This document shows, piece after piece, positions 1 to 8,873 of a DNA stretch of 64,000 nucleotides; positions within the stretch are counted from its first letter, which is position 1; each line of letters opens with the position of its first letter. Below the pieces are notes generated by a model that saw only the letters and a list, made by a program, of their open reading frames with translations, had not been told where the DNA came from and did no database searches. The stretch comes from CAYSFW01 sp050329935 (GTDB taxonomy: Bacteria; Pseudomonadota; Gammaproteobacteria; UWMA-0217). The position numbers and the translations under genes are program-made. Where the stretch lies: the NCBI GenBank assembly GCA_050329935.1, contig JBHJOI010000099.1, positions 1 to 64,000 of the forward strand, given 5' to 3'.

Positions 1-1450
1 CATCCGCCAGCGTAATCGTCTCGCCGCCGTTGTCGAGTTGCCCGCTGGACCATTGGAACACGGTGCGCCCCGGCGCTTGGTATTTCGAGGCATCCGCCGC
101 CACGATGAAATAAGCGCCCGGCGCAATATTGGCGCCATTGGGGAAAGTAAACGCCACGCCTTGCGTCAAGGCGTAACCCGAGAGGTCGACCGCGGTCGAT
201 TCGGCATTGTAGAACTCGAGAAATTCGTAGGCGTTGCCGAGGCTCGCGGGCGGATTATAAAAGATCTCCGACAGCACGATCCGCTTGACGGGCGTGGCAT
301 CCTGAATCACCGTCACCTTGAGATCATCGCTCGTCACGTATTCACCGTCGTTCGCAGTGAGTCGCAACCAATACTCGCCCGCGACCGAAAAACCCGCGGT
401 CGTCGCCAACGCCGAAGCATTGCCGAATCCGACCGAACCGGGGCCGCTCAGCGCACTCCAGGTAACGGCAAGGCTTGAACTCGTGGGCTTGCCGTCGTCG
501 GTCGCGGTGCCGGCGAGGCTGACCTGACCGACGCTGAGATTGATGATCTGATTCGCGCCCGCGGTCACCCGTGGCGCAGTGTTATCCCCGGCCATTGCGG
601 CGGCCCGACCCGGCGACCCACCGTTCACCGCGCTTGCACGCCAACTCGCCGCCAGCGCGTTATCCAGCGCCATATCGATCAATTCGAGTGACGGCCCACT
701 GCCATCGGGCGAGGTCGGCCACGGCGCGACATCGTCATACTCCACCACATCGACCACAGCACCCGTGGCATTCTTGATCTCAACGATCTCACCGCCGTTG
801 GACAGGTTACCGCTGGTCCATTCGTATACCGGGTAACCATTGCCGAGGTAGGTCGACGCGGTCTTCGCCAACACCAGGAACGCCCCCGGCGCTAACGAAG
901 CGCCCGCCGGAAACGTATAGACCACGCCCTGACTGACGCTGTAACCAGTCAAATCGATACTTGACGCGCCGGCATTGTGCAATTCAAGGAATTCGTACTT
1001 GTCACCTTCCGGCGGGTTGTAGTGGATTTCTGAGATGGTCAGGCGCGGCGAAAGGTCCTGGCAACCCTTGGGGCCGGGTTCGGCCAAAAATAACTGTCGA
1101 AAAATCACCAGGTCCAGCCCGTTAACCGCGCCGTCACCGTTGAAATCCGCATGTGGATCCGTCGTAAGAAAGCGCTGCCGAAACTGAACCAGGTCGAGAC
1201 CGTTTACGACACCGTCGTTGTTGAGGTCGGCGTCGCAGCGGTTGCCAAAGCCGTCGCCGTCCGTATCGCGCTGATCCGGGTTCGCCACCAACGAACAGTT
1301 ATCCAGGTGATCTGGAACGCCGTCGCCGTCCGTATCCAACGGCGGCGAAGCACAAACTGGCGCCGCAGCGCCCATTGCGGAGCCGGTAAAGATCACAAGC
1401 ATTAACAGCGCGCCAAACGCAACCGCTCGAACCAACTGAATTCTATTCAT
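1..1450 (-). CDS. Exported lamin-tail-domain protein with an N-terminal dockerin-like module (3' end off the window)
   Basis: The frame is open from an ATG at 1450 down to base 1 with no stop, giving the first 483 residues of a longer protein. Residues 1-28 form a signal peptide. Residues 39-76 are a thrombospondin-3-like calcium stretch (DTDGDGVPDHLDNC), followed by two dockerin-like repeats (about 75-96 and 102-122). Residues about 137-255 and 387-483 are two lamin-tail domains, each opening with a SEIxYNPP motif. An Ig/PKD-like domain lies between them (about 290-380). Lamin-tail domains occur in large secreted or surface proteins, and their ligand is usually unknown. Unlike its four neighbours, this protein carries the dockerin module directly after the signal peptide. 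The extracellular location and domain calls are well supported. The function is unknown, and the C-terminus cannot be described. Confidence 0.85.
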   Translation of the reverse strand, partial: MNRIQLVRAVAFGALLMLVIFTGSAMGAAAPVCASPPLDTDGDGVPDHLDNCSLVANPDQRDTDGDGFGNRCDADLNNDGVVNGLDLVQFRQRFLTTDPHADFNGDGAVNGLDLVIFRQLFLAEPGPKGCQDLSPRLTISEIHYNPPEGDKYEFLELHNAGASSIDLTGYSVSQGVVYTFPAGASLAPGAFLVLAKTASTYLGNGYPVYEWTSGNLSNGGEIVEIKNATGAVVDVVEYDDVAPWPTSPDGSGPSLELIDMALDNALAASWRASAVNGGSPGRAAAMAGDNTAPRVTAGANQIINLSVGQVSLAGTATDDGKPTSSSLAVTWSALSGPGSVGFGNASALATTAGFSVAGEYWLRLTANDGEYVTSDDLKVTVIQDATPVKRIVLSEIFYNPPASLGNAYEFLEFYNAESTAVDLSGYALTQGVAFTFPNGANIAPGAYFIVAADASKYQAPGRTVFQWSSGQLDNGGETITLAD

Positions 1451-1826
1451 CAGGCACTCCTTAGCCGCCAGGACGTTTAGGGACAATATGCCTGCCAAGT
1501 GCGTCGTCAGCGATTACAGTCATTTTCGGTACCAGGCGCTATTTTCCGCTCAATACCTGTTAATAATTAATTACATGTAAAGATGACAAAACACCTGTTT
1601 CAGGACAAAAACTCAACGATTTATTGAGCGCGAAAATAGCATTCATCCCAGCTCTACACTGGTCGATTACATCTATTCGTGATTCGTTTCACACTTCAAA
1701 TGCAGACGCCATCATAGACCCGGAAATTCGCCCTTGAGCCGGACCAAAGCTGTGTTAATCTCGATCGAAAGCAAGCCTCGCGCTTGACAAAATGGGCTTC
1801 ACTTCACATCGCACAGGGAGATACTT
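1451..1826. promoter_or_regulatory. Divergent intergenic region between the lamin-tail gene and the cohesin-like gene
   Basis: This AT-richer stretch separates two divergent genes and must hold both promoters. A TTGACA at 1784-1789 is a candidate -35 box for the rightward gene, but no good -10 follows at normal spacing. The ribosome site AGGGAG at 1815-1820 sits six bases before the ATG at 1827. No gene is seen. Confidence 0.4.
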
Positions 1827-2453
1827 ATGACCGGGAAATTCAAAAAAATCTATATCGCGTCCGCCGTTATCGCGGCGGCGTTTTTCGCAGGTGCCGCGGC
1901 GCAGGCAGCTACGATATCCGTGTTACCGGCTAACGCTAGTGGTGTTGAAGGCAGCACCCTAAATTTCACGATTGATGGGGCTGGTTTCGATACCAATACT
2001 CTCGGCGGTGGCCTTCAGTTGAGCTGGGATCCCGCAGTCCTTCAGCTCCAAACTGGATCAATTACCCCAAACACGGCCGTGTTCGACTCCGATCCATTTG
2101 ACGGCACTCCGCTTAACTTAATTGGCTCCGTAAATGACGGCGCCGGGACGTGGACAGGGTTCAGTGCTTTCGCGGATTTCTGGGGTGCCGGCGTCGGTAG
2201 TGCGAATTTTAACATCGTGCAGTTGACGTTCACGCTTTTAAACCCAGGCACGTCCGCGATCAACGTGTCCGGCGTTGACGAAAATCCTTGGGTCCAACTT
2301 AGCAGCCTTGATCCGATAAATGTGATGTACACGGGTGCATTCGTAAATGTCACCCCGGTTCCACTCCCTGCCAGCGTTTGGTTGCTCGGTTCGGCGCTCG
2401 GCGCACTCGGCTATAGCGTCCGCAAGCGCAAAACTGCGGCCGAAGCGGTTTAA
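1827..2453 (+). CDS. Cohesin-like domain protein with a VPLPA-type PEP-CTERM sorting tail
   Basis: This is a 208-residue exported protein. Residues 1-28 are a signal peptide ending AAAQA. Residues about 29-175 resemble a type I cohesin domain: a beta-rich start (ISVLPANASGVEGSTLNF), a GGxLQLSWDPAVLQL strand typical of cohesins (compare xLxYDPxxL), an NDGAGTWTGF segment, and a final strand pair with LTFTLLNPG. Residues 177-208 are the sorting tail: VPLPASVWLLGSALGALG, then RKRK. In PEP-CTERM systems an exosortase cuts or anchors such tails. The strong AGGGAG ribosome site supports this start. The gene lies opposite five dockerin-like proteins, so surface docking of those enzymes is inferred. 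The sorting tail is certain; the cohesin assignment rests on pattern similarity only. Confidence 0.75.
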   Translation: MTGKFKKIYIASAVIAAAFFAGAAAQAATISVLPANASGVEGSTLNFTIDGAGFDTNTLGGGLQLSWDPAVLQLQTGSITPNTAVFDSDPFDGTPLNLIGSVNDGAGTWTGFSAFADFWGAGVGSANFNIVQLTFTLLNPGTSAINVSGVDENPWVQLSSLDPINVMYTGAFVNVTPVPLPASVWLLGSALGALGYSVRKRKTAAEAV

Positions 2454-2472
2454 GCGCTGCCCACCCTTCGAA

Positions 2473-2507
2473 ACGAGCGTTCCCGCTTATCGGGGCGCTC
2501 GTCTTTG
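2473..2507 (+). terminator. Probable rho-independent terminator after the cohesin-like gene
   Basis: ACGAGCG pairs with CGCTCGT, with an inner CCCG/CGGG pair, 20 bases after the stop codon. A short T-containing tract (CTTTG) follows. The weak T run lowers confidence. Confidence 0.55.
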
Positions 2508-2592
2508 CGTCGTATCCGTTATATCCGCCACGCATTTCTTCGCGCTCAGCACACAGCCCATCGACGCTCATTTAGTCTCACAATCCGCGACC

Positions 2593-2648
2593 GGTTGCAG
2601 GTTGCAGGTTGCAGGTTGCAGGTTGCAGGTTGCAGGTTGCAGGTTGCA
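2593..2648. repeat. Eight perfect tandem copies of the heptamer GGTTGCA
   Basis: The unit GGTTGCA is repeated eight times without a mismatch over 56 bases, then the sequence continues AAAACG. There are no spacers, so it is a simple-sequence array prone to slippage rather than a CRISPR. It lies between convergent genes and outside any credible coding region. Confidence 0.95.
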
Positions 2649-2821
2649 AAAACGTGGCTGATTCCTTACCGATGCGCTACCTCGACTGAATCGCCGCCTT
2701 GCAAGAAACGATTACCTCTTGCCGCGGATTCAGGGCACCTGGCGGTGCCCCGAGCGCCATTCTCATTCCGTGTTCAGCGATCGTTATCGAGCCGCAAGTT
2801 GAAAAAATCGGCTGCGTGGTT

Positions 2822-4120
2822 TTAGCAAGCCGTGTTCGCCGAGCACGGCGCAGCGATACCCGACGGCCCGGGCGGTGACAGGAACATCTGGCGGAACCGG
2901 ACCAGGTCGAGCCCGTTGACAGTGCCATCACCGTTGAAATCGGCGTGCGGATCGCTGGTGAGGAATCGCTGGCGGAATAGCACCAAGTCGAGCCCATTGA
3001 CCATGCCATCGTTATTCAGATCGGCGTCGCAGGCATTGCCGTACCCATCATTGTCGGTGTCGCGTTGGTCAGGATTGGCGATCAACGTACAGTTGTCCGA
3101 GGCATCGGGCACGCCGTCGTTGTCGGCATCTGGCTGATTGACCGATGGCAGATCCTCGGTCCGCAGCGTCACGTTGTAGGTGCAGTTATTCGCGGTCGCG
3201 TTAGCGTCGCTGACCGGATCGAACATTTTCATCACTACCACCGTGCCATAGGTCTGGCTGTAACCGTTGGTGCCAAAAGGCCGATATGTGGTCGAGCCAC
3301 GCTTGTAGATCCCGATGAAGCCCTCGTGGTTCCCGCTACCGTTGTTGTTTTTGTGGCCGTAAAGAGCATTGTTGTTCGTGAGGTCGGTATCCTGCAGCAG
3401 TGCGGCCTCGCGATGCCCCCAGCTCGCGCCCGCGTCAGCGTAGATCCAGCTGTAAATCGCGCGTTCAACTGGCAACGGGATGGCCGCCTCGGTCAATGGG
3501 GTGTTGGCGAACGCAGCGAAATAGGCCAAGTTTTCCGCACGCGACAGGAACTCGTGGCAAGCAGGCGATGAGCCGAAGTTGTTACTCGCCGGTTTCGTGC
3601 CAATCACGGCATCGTTAGCAATACGCTGAAACGGTGTTCCATTGTGGTTATGCCCAGTCAGGTTGCCGTCGTGCAAAAGGTCGCCATAGTTCTTGGCAAG
3701 CAAATCAATCCGCTCCTCCACCCCGGCGAATGGCAGTCCGAGTATTCCGCCGGAAATGCTCACCCGCGCGGCACGCTCCGCATTGAGCAGGAATAGCGCC
3801 TTGGCGTCGTCGCTCATGCCATTCCAGATGGTTTGGCTGGGTAACACGAGGTTGCCGAGTGTACCCGAGGCGAGCGTGCGCTGGCTCTCCTCCTGCCGAC
3901 GCGCGTTGTTATACGCGGCAGCGATGTCGACAACGCCATTGAAACTCGCCGAGAACTGACCGCCACCGGGATTGTAAGTCCCGCCGGTATCGGTCCAGTG
4001 AATGTCAGACGCAATGTTGGGTGGCGAAGCGGCGCTCGCTTCGTTGACACCCGCAAACATAACGGTAGCTCCCATGATCGCGGCCACCCCTAACGACAAT
4101 ATTCGTTGCTTCATTTCCAT
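2822..4120 (-). CDS. Exported CAP (SCP/PR1-like) domain protein with a C-terminal dockerin-like module
   Basis: This is a 432-residue protein with a signal peptide at about 1-30 (ending NEASA). Residues about 95-310 carry CAP-superfamily signatures: LLNAERAARV, an ENLAYF segment, and ASWGHREAALL. CAP proteins are extracellular and have been linked to lipid binding, proteolysis and adhesion; no single activity can be assigned. Residues about 335-370 are a DADNDGVPDASDNC calcium stretch. Two dockerin-like repeats follow (DLNNDGMVNGLDLVLFRQRF and DFNGDGTVNGLDLVRFRQMF), then a short cysteine-containing tail. It is one of four genes in this island with the module at the C-terminus. Secretion and the module are clear; the CAP call is good but sequence-based only. 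Confidence 0.85.
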   Translation of the reverse strand: MEMKQRILSLGVAAIMGATVMFAGVNEASAASPPNIASDIHWTDTGGTYNPGGGQFSASFNGVVDIAAAYNNARRQEESQRTLASGTLGNLVLPSQTIWNGMSDDAKALFLLNAERAARVSISGGILGLPFAGVEERIDLLAKNYGDLLHDGNLTGHNHNGTPFQRIANDAVIGTKPASNNFGSSPACHEFLSRAENLAYFAAFANTPLTEAAIPLPVERAIYSWIYADAGASWGHREAALLQDTDLTNNNALYGHKNNNGSGNHEGFIGIYKRGSTTYRPFGTNGYSQTYGTVVVMKMFDPVSDANATANNCTYNVTLRTEDLPSVNQPDADNDGVPDASDNCTLIANPDQRDTDNDGYGNACDADLNNDGMVNGLDLVLFRQRFLTSDPHADFNGDGTVNGLDLVRFRQMFLSPPGPSGIAAPCSANTAC

Positions 4121-4200
4121 ACTCCCTGCAAATTGAAGGACCCATTGAATCGACGACCTTTCTGTAACTGGCTTACCCTTGTACTGACTGATGGATCAGT

Positions 4201-4356
4201 CCGTGAGTGGAACAGCTTCGGAGCCACGATCGCGGAAACCTTGTTGGTCTTACGGTCGTCAGGCACTCGGTCCGCCGTTCCGCGGGTGGATTCACGAATG
4301 ACCAGCCACTGAGTATGGGTGAACATAGAAAACGGCACTTCGTCCGCTTGCATTAG
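4201..4356 (-). pseudogene. Relic of a second DUF4038 (apiosidase-like) gene
   Basis: Translating this stretch on the minus strand gives about 50 residues that align with the N-terminal part of the DUF4038 protein encoded just upstream. LMQADEVPFSMFTHTQW in the relic matches LMYADGSPFFWLSDTQW in the gene, and STRGTADRVPDDR matches STREQADEVLTDR, ending at the shared LFH. No start, signal peptide or remaining domain is present. The relic lies in the gap between two dockerin-module genes, in the same orientation. It is best read as the residue of a duplicated and mostly deleted paralogue. Confidence 0.75.
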
Positions 4357-4385
4357 GACACCGACACCCATCATCCCCGCGCGCC

Positions 4386-6209
4386 CTAGTCCGCGAGAAT
4401 GCCGGAAGGACCCGGCGGACTCAGGAACATCTGACGGAACCGCACTAGATCGAGGCCATTGACGACGCCGTCGCCATTGAAGTCGGCGTGGGGATCGTTG
4501 GTTAAAAACCGCTGCCTGAACAGCACCAGGTCCAATCCGTTGACGATTCCGTCGTTGTTCAGGTCCGCGTCGCAGGCGTTGCCGTAGCCATCGCCATCGC
4601 TGTCGCGCTGATCCGCGTTGGCGATCGAAGAGCAATTATCGAGGCGATCCGGAATCCCATCGCCGTCGCTGTCGGTGTCGTCAGTTAGCGGCGTGCCCGG
4701 CGGTGGAAAGCCTCGGGCATTGTCGTCCAGCACGAGCACCCAATCATTGCCGCGACCAGTGCTTGGCGGATTGAACTGCACCCATCCACCTCCGGAGAAA
4801 GTACCCATGTTCCGCACGCTCCCGTCTTTTGGCCCGAACCACCATTGCCGCACTGTCTTCCCCGCGAGGCTCGCGGTGTTGACCGTGACCGATTGCCCCG
4901 GCGCCGCGTAAACCATGATATAGCCGTCGCCACGCGTCGCACCGACGCCAGTGGCGTTACCGGCAAGACTCGGTGCGGGCACGCGCCCAAAAAAAGGTCG
5001 CGACAACATCAGGTTTTTTAAATGCTGCGCCTGTCCGGAAAACGGCTTCGCCAGATGCTGCCGAATAATATTGAAGTTGAAGTTTGGCTGATTCGCGCCC
5101 CATTGATCCCAATACCACAAGGGTGATTCGCCATAACCTATCCCAAAGCTGCCGGCGAAAACCGACCAGTATGCCGTCACGCGCGTTTGATAGTCATCGA
5201 AGGCAGGACTGCAATCACCCATGTTTTCATAACGCGGTTCCATGTTGATGACCGGACGCGTTGGTGTCGCATTCCAGTCCTCCATGATGACGTCGGTGAC
5301 GTTTCGGTATTCGTTCGAGTCGTTACAATTCCAGTGTCCGGTTTGAAATGTACTGAAATTGATCCAACTCGCGTTCGCGTAGCCTTCACCACGCTCGTTG
5401 TACCAACTATGAAATGAGACCAGACGTTCGGGGCTGACAGATTTGATGCCTTCGGCGATTGCTGGCGTGATCCCGCAGCAGTCCTGGCCAGGATTGCGAT
5501 CTCCTCCGACCACGAAAATCACGCCCGGTCGATTCTTGTAGCGGTTCGCGACCCAGGCGCCATACTCCCGGGCCTGCTGCGTCGTGAACGCGTTGTCCTC
5601 TCCGCCGGAAAGGTTGCCCCAGGCAGGAAAAATGACCGGATGCATACCGAGCGCGATGGTCTTGTCGACCACATAGTCGGCGTGATTCCAAAAGGCGTCC
5701 TGCGGTAGATGCGCGCCAAGCTCCCAATTGCCGGGGCTTCCGGGGTAGTAACCATACTTGTTTGATGTAGCGATCGACCAATGAAACAATAGCGGCATCT
5801 GAATCGCCGTGAAGCCTTTGGTCGCGCGGTCGGTCAGCACCTCATCCGCTTGCTCTCGGGTCGATTTATGGATGAGCTCCCATTGCGTGTCGCTCAACCA
5901 GAAAAACGGCGAACCGTCCGCATACATCAGAAAGCGCTTGTCGGGATGAACGAGGACCTCGCGCGGCGTAACCGCGAACGATGCCGCGTCGCCCGCAATG
6001 GCACTTCCCGTGGTCACCGCCGTGACGGCGGCGACCGTCGCCAGCATCCAAGCGCGCGAACGATTGCCGAAATCTCCGAAGCGCGTTCGCCCGCCGCGGT
6101 CCTCGCGACGATTTTGAACCGCGCCGCAATGAATCGTTGATGCACCGTGACCGTATCGAGGATTTGAGCCATAAGCCCTCCGCGATATCAAGCGGTAAAG
6201 ATAGTCCAT
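4386..6209 (-). CDS. Exported DUF4038 apiosidase-like glycosidase with a collagen-binding-like domain and dockerin-like module
   Basis: The protein has 607 residues from the ATG at 6209, which is preceded by an AGGCAGGG ribosome site. Residues about 80-400 match the DUF4038 (apiosidase-like) barrel, with PFFWLSDTQWELIHKST, AWGNLSGGEDN and VIFVVGGDRNPGQDCC. Residues about 410-500 resemble the partner collagen-binding-2 domain (TVRQWWFGPKDGS, then DWVLVLDD). The C-terminus has a DTDSDGDGIPDRLDNC stretch and two dockerin-like repeats. Family members cleave plant-type or other glycans; the substrate here is unknown. The N-terminus is odd: about 50 arginine-rich residues precede the hydrophobic signal segment (MLATVAAVTAVTTGSAIAG). 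A later start at 6047 would give a more normal signal peptide. Confidence 0.85.
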   Translation of the reverse strand: MDYLYRLISRRAYGSNPRYGHGASTIHCGAVQNRREDRGGRTRFGDFGNRSRAWMLATVAAVTAVTTGSAIAGDAASFAVTPREVLVHPDKRFLMYADGSPFFWLSDTQWELIHKSTREQADEVLTDRATKGFTAIQMPLLFHWSIATSNKYGYYPGSPGNWELGAHLPQDAFWNHADYVVDKTIALGMHPVIFPAWGNLSGGEDNAFTTQQAREYGAWVANRYKNRPGVIFVVGGDRNPGQDCCGITPAIAEGIKSVSPERLVSFHSWYNERGEGYANASWINFSTFQTGHWNCNDSNEYRNVTDVIMEDWNATPTRPVINMEPRYENMGDCSPAFDDYQTRVTAYWSVFAGSFGIGYGESPLWYWDQWGANQPNFNFNIIRQHLAKPFSGQAQHLKNLMLSRPFFGRVPAPSLAGNATGVGATRGDGYIMVYAAPGQSVTVNTASLAGKTVRQWWFGPKDGSVRNMGTFSGGGWVQFNPPSTGRGNDWVLVLDDNARGFPPPGTPLTDDTDSDGDGIPDRLDNCSSIANADQRDSDGDGYGNACDADLNNDGIVNGLDLVLFRQRFLTNDPHADFNGDGVVNGLDLVRFRQMFLSPPGPSGILAD

Positions 6210-6905
6210 GATATTCCCTGCCTTCCATTTGAATAATCTAGAAATCGGGCGAATCGTGCCCTGCTGTCGCTCTGTCACATGGACGCCGTTCGCGCCTCGT
6301 TTCGCTGAAAAAACTACTTTTACAAAAAGCTTTGACGTAATCGCGCACTGCATCGAAAACACACCATGCGTTACCCTCGCGCCCAAGGATTCCGCGTATC
6401 CCAACACGTCATATAATTGCCGATCGCCACCTAAACGCGCAGTGATTCAGTTCACGCTTTTGCGTAGGCAGATGTCAGGAGCACAACAGGCCAGCCTCGC
6501 TTAGCAAGCGCCAAGACGCCATCACCAATAGCACCGGCACGATACAACCCGTATCGGCGTGAAAAATTACAAATCCTAACTGCACCACAATATGGTTCGA
6601 CGTCTAAATGGCATTTCAGAGGGCGCAAACGCACCGCTCGATAGTCAGCACGTCACGGCGAAACAAACACCAATTAATCTAGCTCGTTACGGAAACGCTG
6701 ATAAAATCCGATGCGCTACGCCGCACAGCGCGTAGGCTGTTGATTTAGCTATGTGCGGCTCCGCCAATTGGGATTCAATCAGCGTTTCCTTAAGTCCTAC
6801 ACACGGCCCCGGCTAACACTATTCAACCCGAGTATTTTCGCCATCCGCGCATCGAAAGGGCTCCCGCTAGTCGCGCAACCACCGAGCCAGTCACGATTCT
6901 CCTGG
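6210..6905. other. Long intergenic region upstream of the DUF4038 gene
   Basis: About 700 AT-richer bases contain no convincing gene. The promoter of the DUF4038 gene should lie near 6210-6400. The only structure I see is the fold-back element at 6691-6789. Confidence 0.45.
6691..6789. repeat. Fold-back (MITE- or REP-like) element with nested inverted repeats
   Basis: GGAAACGCTGAT at 6691-6702 is perfectly inverted at 6778-6789. The pairing extends inward to 17 of 19 positions. A second perfect pair, GCCGCAC (6720-6726) with GTGCGGC (6753-6759), is nested inside. The whole 99-base unit can fold into one long hairpin. It encodes nothing, and no other copy was noticed in this window. Confidence 0.6.
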
Positions 6906-8603
6906 CTATGGAGCTCTTCCAGATGGCCCCGGGGGATTCAGAAACATTTGCCGAAACATGACGAGATCCAAGCCATTGACGAAGCCATCGCCGTTGAAAT
7001 CGGCGTGCGGATCGTTGGTCAGAAAGCGTTGCCGGAACAGCACAAGATCAAGCCCATTCACCATGCCATCGTTGTTCAAATCCGCGTCACAGAGATTGCC
7101 GTAGCCGTCGCCGTCCGTGTCGCGCTGGTTGGGGTTTGCTACGTTCAGGCAGTTGTCCGCCGACGCGACGATGTTGTCTGCGTCGGCATCGTCGGCCAGC
7201 ACCTTTGCCAGATCAATTCGCCTCATGCCGGTCACGACTCCGCCCGAGCGGGTGTCGTTGACTGACTTACCGGTCGCGCGCAGGACGCCCAGAATCTCAT
7301 CGACCGATGCATTGGGCGTACGCTGTTTCATGACCGCCCACGCGCCAGCGACATGCGGCGCTGCCATGGACGTACCGTTGGAGTCGGCGTAACCCGTGCC
7401 GGGCACGGACGAGCGAATCAACGATCCGGGGGCGACCAGTGACACGAACGACGCAAGACTAGAGTAGCTCGCGATTGTATCGACCCCACCGAGACAACTG
7501 CCGCTCACCCCGTCACAGGTCGCGCCGACACTGATCGCGCTCGATATGCATCCAGGGGAGGATATCGCGGTCTTGGTTCCGCTATTTCCCGAAGCGATGA
7601 CGGTGGCGATGCCCACGGAACGCAATAAATCGATAGCCGCCTTGGTCGGACCGTTCTGGGCATCGCAGGTTGAGCCATACGAACCGCCGCCGAGACTCAT
7701 GTTGACCGACGCGATCTTGAGCGTGTCGCGAAGCGCGTAGGCGCGCTCGAGGCCTTTGATGAAATCAGAGGAGTAGCTCATCAGACACGGCGCCGTAGCC
7801 CCGCAACTCGAAGTACTGTCAAATCGGGTGAAAACCTGGATCGCGAGGATATTGGCGCCCTTGCCGACGCCGTTCACGCCAGTGGTCCCGGGGTCTCTCC
7901 CCGCCGCGATTCCAGCGACGTGAGTCCCATGCGTGCAACCACCGACACCCGAACAATTTCGGCCTGAACCCGTCACCGTCGTTGCGGTCGCTCCACCAGG
8001 ACACAACGAGCTCGCAGAAATGGACGGTATATTGCTGGAGTAGCAAGCCTCGGAAACCACTTTGCCGGATAAAAACGGATGCGTGCTGTCGACTCCGGTA
8101 TCCAGTATCGCGACAGTGCGCCCGGTTCCGTCGAAGTTGGCAGTCCACGCGTGGGGCGCTCCGATGAGCGTGGTGCTTTCGGCTAGCATCGGCTTGACCA
8201 GATAATCCTCGTAGATGCCGACGACACCAGGACTGGACGCAAGCTGATTCAGCCCAAACTCGTCGACCTCCATCGCCAAGAATGGAAGATACTCAAACCG
8301 TTTGACTTCTGAAACGCCCCTGCCTGCCAACTCGCTAAGAAGCTCGGTTTGCCGCGACGCGACCTCCGCGCGACTCGCCGCCGTATCGGCATTCGCCAAG
8401 CCGGTCGACTCCAACGCGACCCCACTGAGCTGAACAATTACGCGCACCGCTCCGTCACCACGCGCGGCATCAAGCACGCCGGCGGGAATTGTCGCGGCGA
8501 AGGCACCCTGAAACACAAATCCTAACGCGAGTAACGTCGAGCCTAGATACGTACGCGAGAGAGCTCTAAGTCCGGAAGCCACGCGACCTTGCGAATTTTG
8601 CAC
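6906..8603 (-). CDS. Secreted subtilisin-like (S8) serine protease with a C-terminal dockerin-like module
   Basis: This is a 565-residue protein with a GTG start at 8603 preceded by GAGG. Residues 1-37 are a signal peptide. Residues about 50-140 look like an I9-type propeptide. The S8 catalytic triad is visible as Asp168 (AILDTGVDSTHP), His225 (THGTHVAG) and Ser412 (NGTSMAAPHVAG), with the oxyanion Asn340 (ASGN). Several cysteines in the catalytic domain suggest disulfides and an extracellular enzyme. Residues about 470-560 carry the DNCLNVANPNQRDTDGDGYG stretch and two dockerin-like repeats. All catalytic residues are intact, so it should be active. The target protein is unknown, and maturation of the neighbouring exported proteins is one possibility. 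Confidence 0.93.
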   Translation of the reverse strand: MQNSQGRVASGLRALSRTYLGSTLLALGFVFQGAFAATIPAGVLDAARGDGAVRVIVQLSGVALESTGLANADTAASRAEVASRQTELLSELAGRGVSEVKRFEYLPFLAMEVDEFGLNQLASSPGVVGIYEDYLVKPMLAESTTLIGAPHAWTANFDGTGRTVAILDTGVDSTHPFLSGKVVSEACYSSNIPSISASSLCPGGATATTVTGSGRNCSGVGGCTHGTHVAGIAAGRDPGTTGVNGVGKGANILAIQVFTRFDSTSSCGATAPCLMSYSSDFIKGLERAYALRDTLKIASVNMSLGGGSYGSTCDAQNGPTKAAIDLLRSVGIATVIASGNSGTKTAISSPGCISSAISVGATCDGVSGSCLGGVDTIASYSSLASFVSLVAPGSLIRSSVPGTGYADSNGTSMAAPHVAGAWAVMKQRTPNASVDEILGVLRATGKSVNDTRSGGVVTGMRRIDLAKVLADDADADNIVASADNCLNVANPNQRDTDGDGYGNLCDADLNNDGMVNGLDLVLFRQRFLTNDPHADFNGDGFVNGLDLVMFRQMFLNPPGPSGRAP

Positions 8604-8873
8604 GAAACATCCTCAGATGATTAATAAACTGGGCGAATCCAAACGCTGTATCGCTGGTGCCTGACAAAGCGATGAACGTCGGGGCGAGGCAGCAAAAGTT
8701 ACGGAAAGCGTCACAGTTTTTCTGTGAACGGCGACACATTTCCGTGAATCGGCACGAAAAAACGGTGAACGCTGTCTAAACCGTATTCGCGGATAAGACC
8801 TAGCCGCTCGTTTCAGCGAGCGCATCGGTGGTTGATAGAAGACCACCGAGGCGCCGCCGCGACTTGCGAGAAT

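Larger units (their letters stand above)
2454..2821. other. Intergenic region between convergent genes
   Basis: This 368-base gap holds the terminator at 2473-2507 and the GGTTGCA tandem repeat at 2593-2648. The short open frames across it have no coding character or recognisable domains. Confidence 0.5.

Noticed and set aside
2593..2648. CRISPR array
   Set aside because: The heptamers are directly adjacent with no unique spacers, and no cas genes are present. The hvfA and dockerin-module repeats are coding repeats, also not CRISPR.
4111..4635. A 174-codon minus-strand frame upstream of the CAP gene
   Set aside because: Its first half is a shadow of the dockerin module of the DUF4038 gene. 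Only the part at 4201-4356 has homology, and that is a relic rather than a gene.
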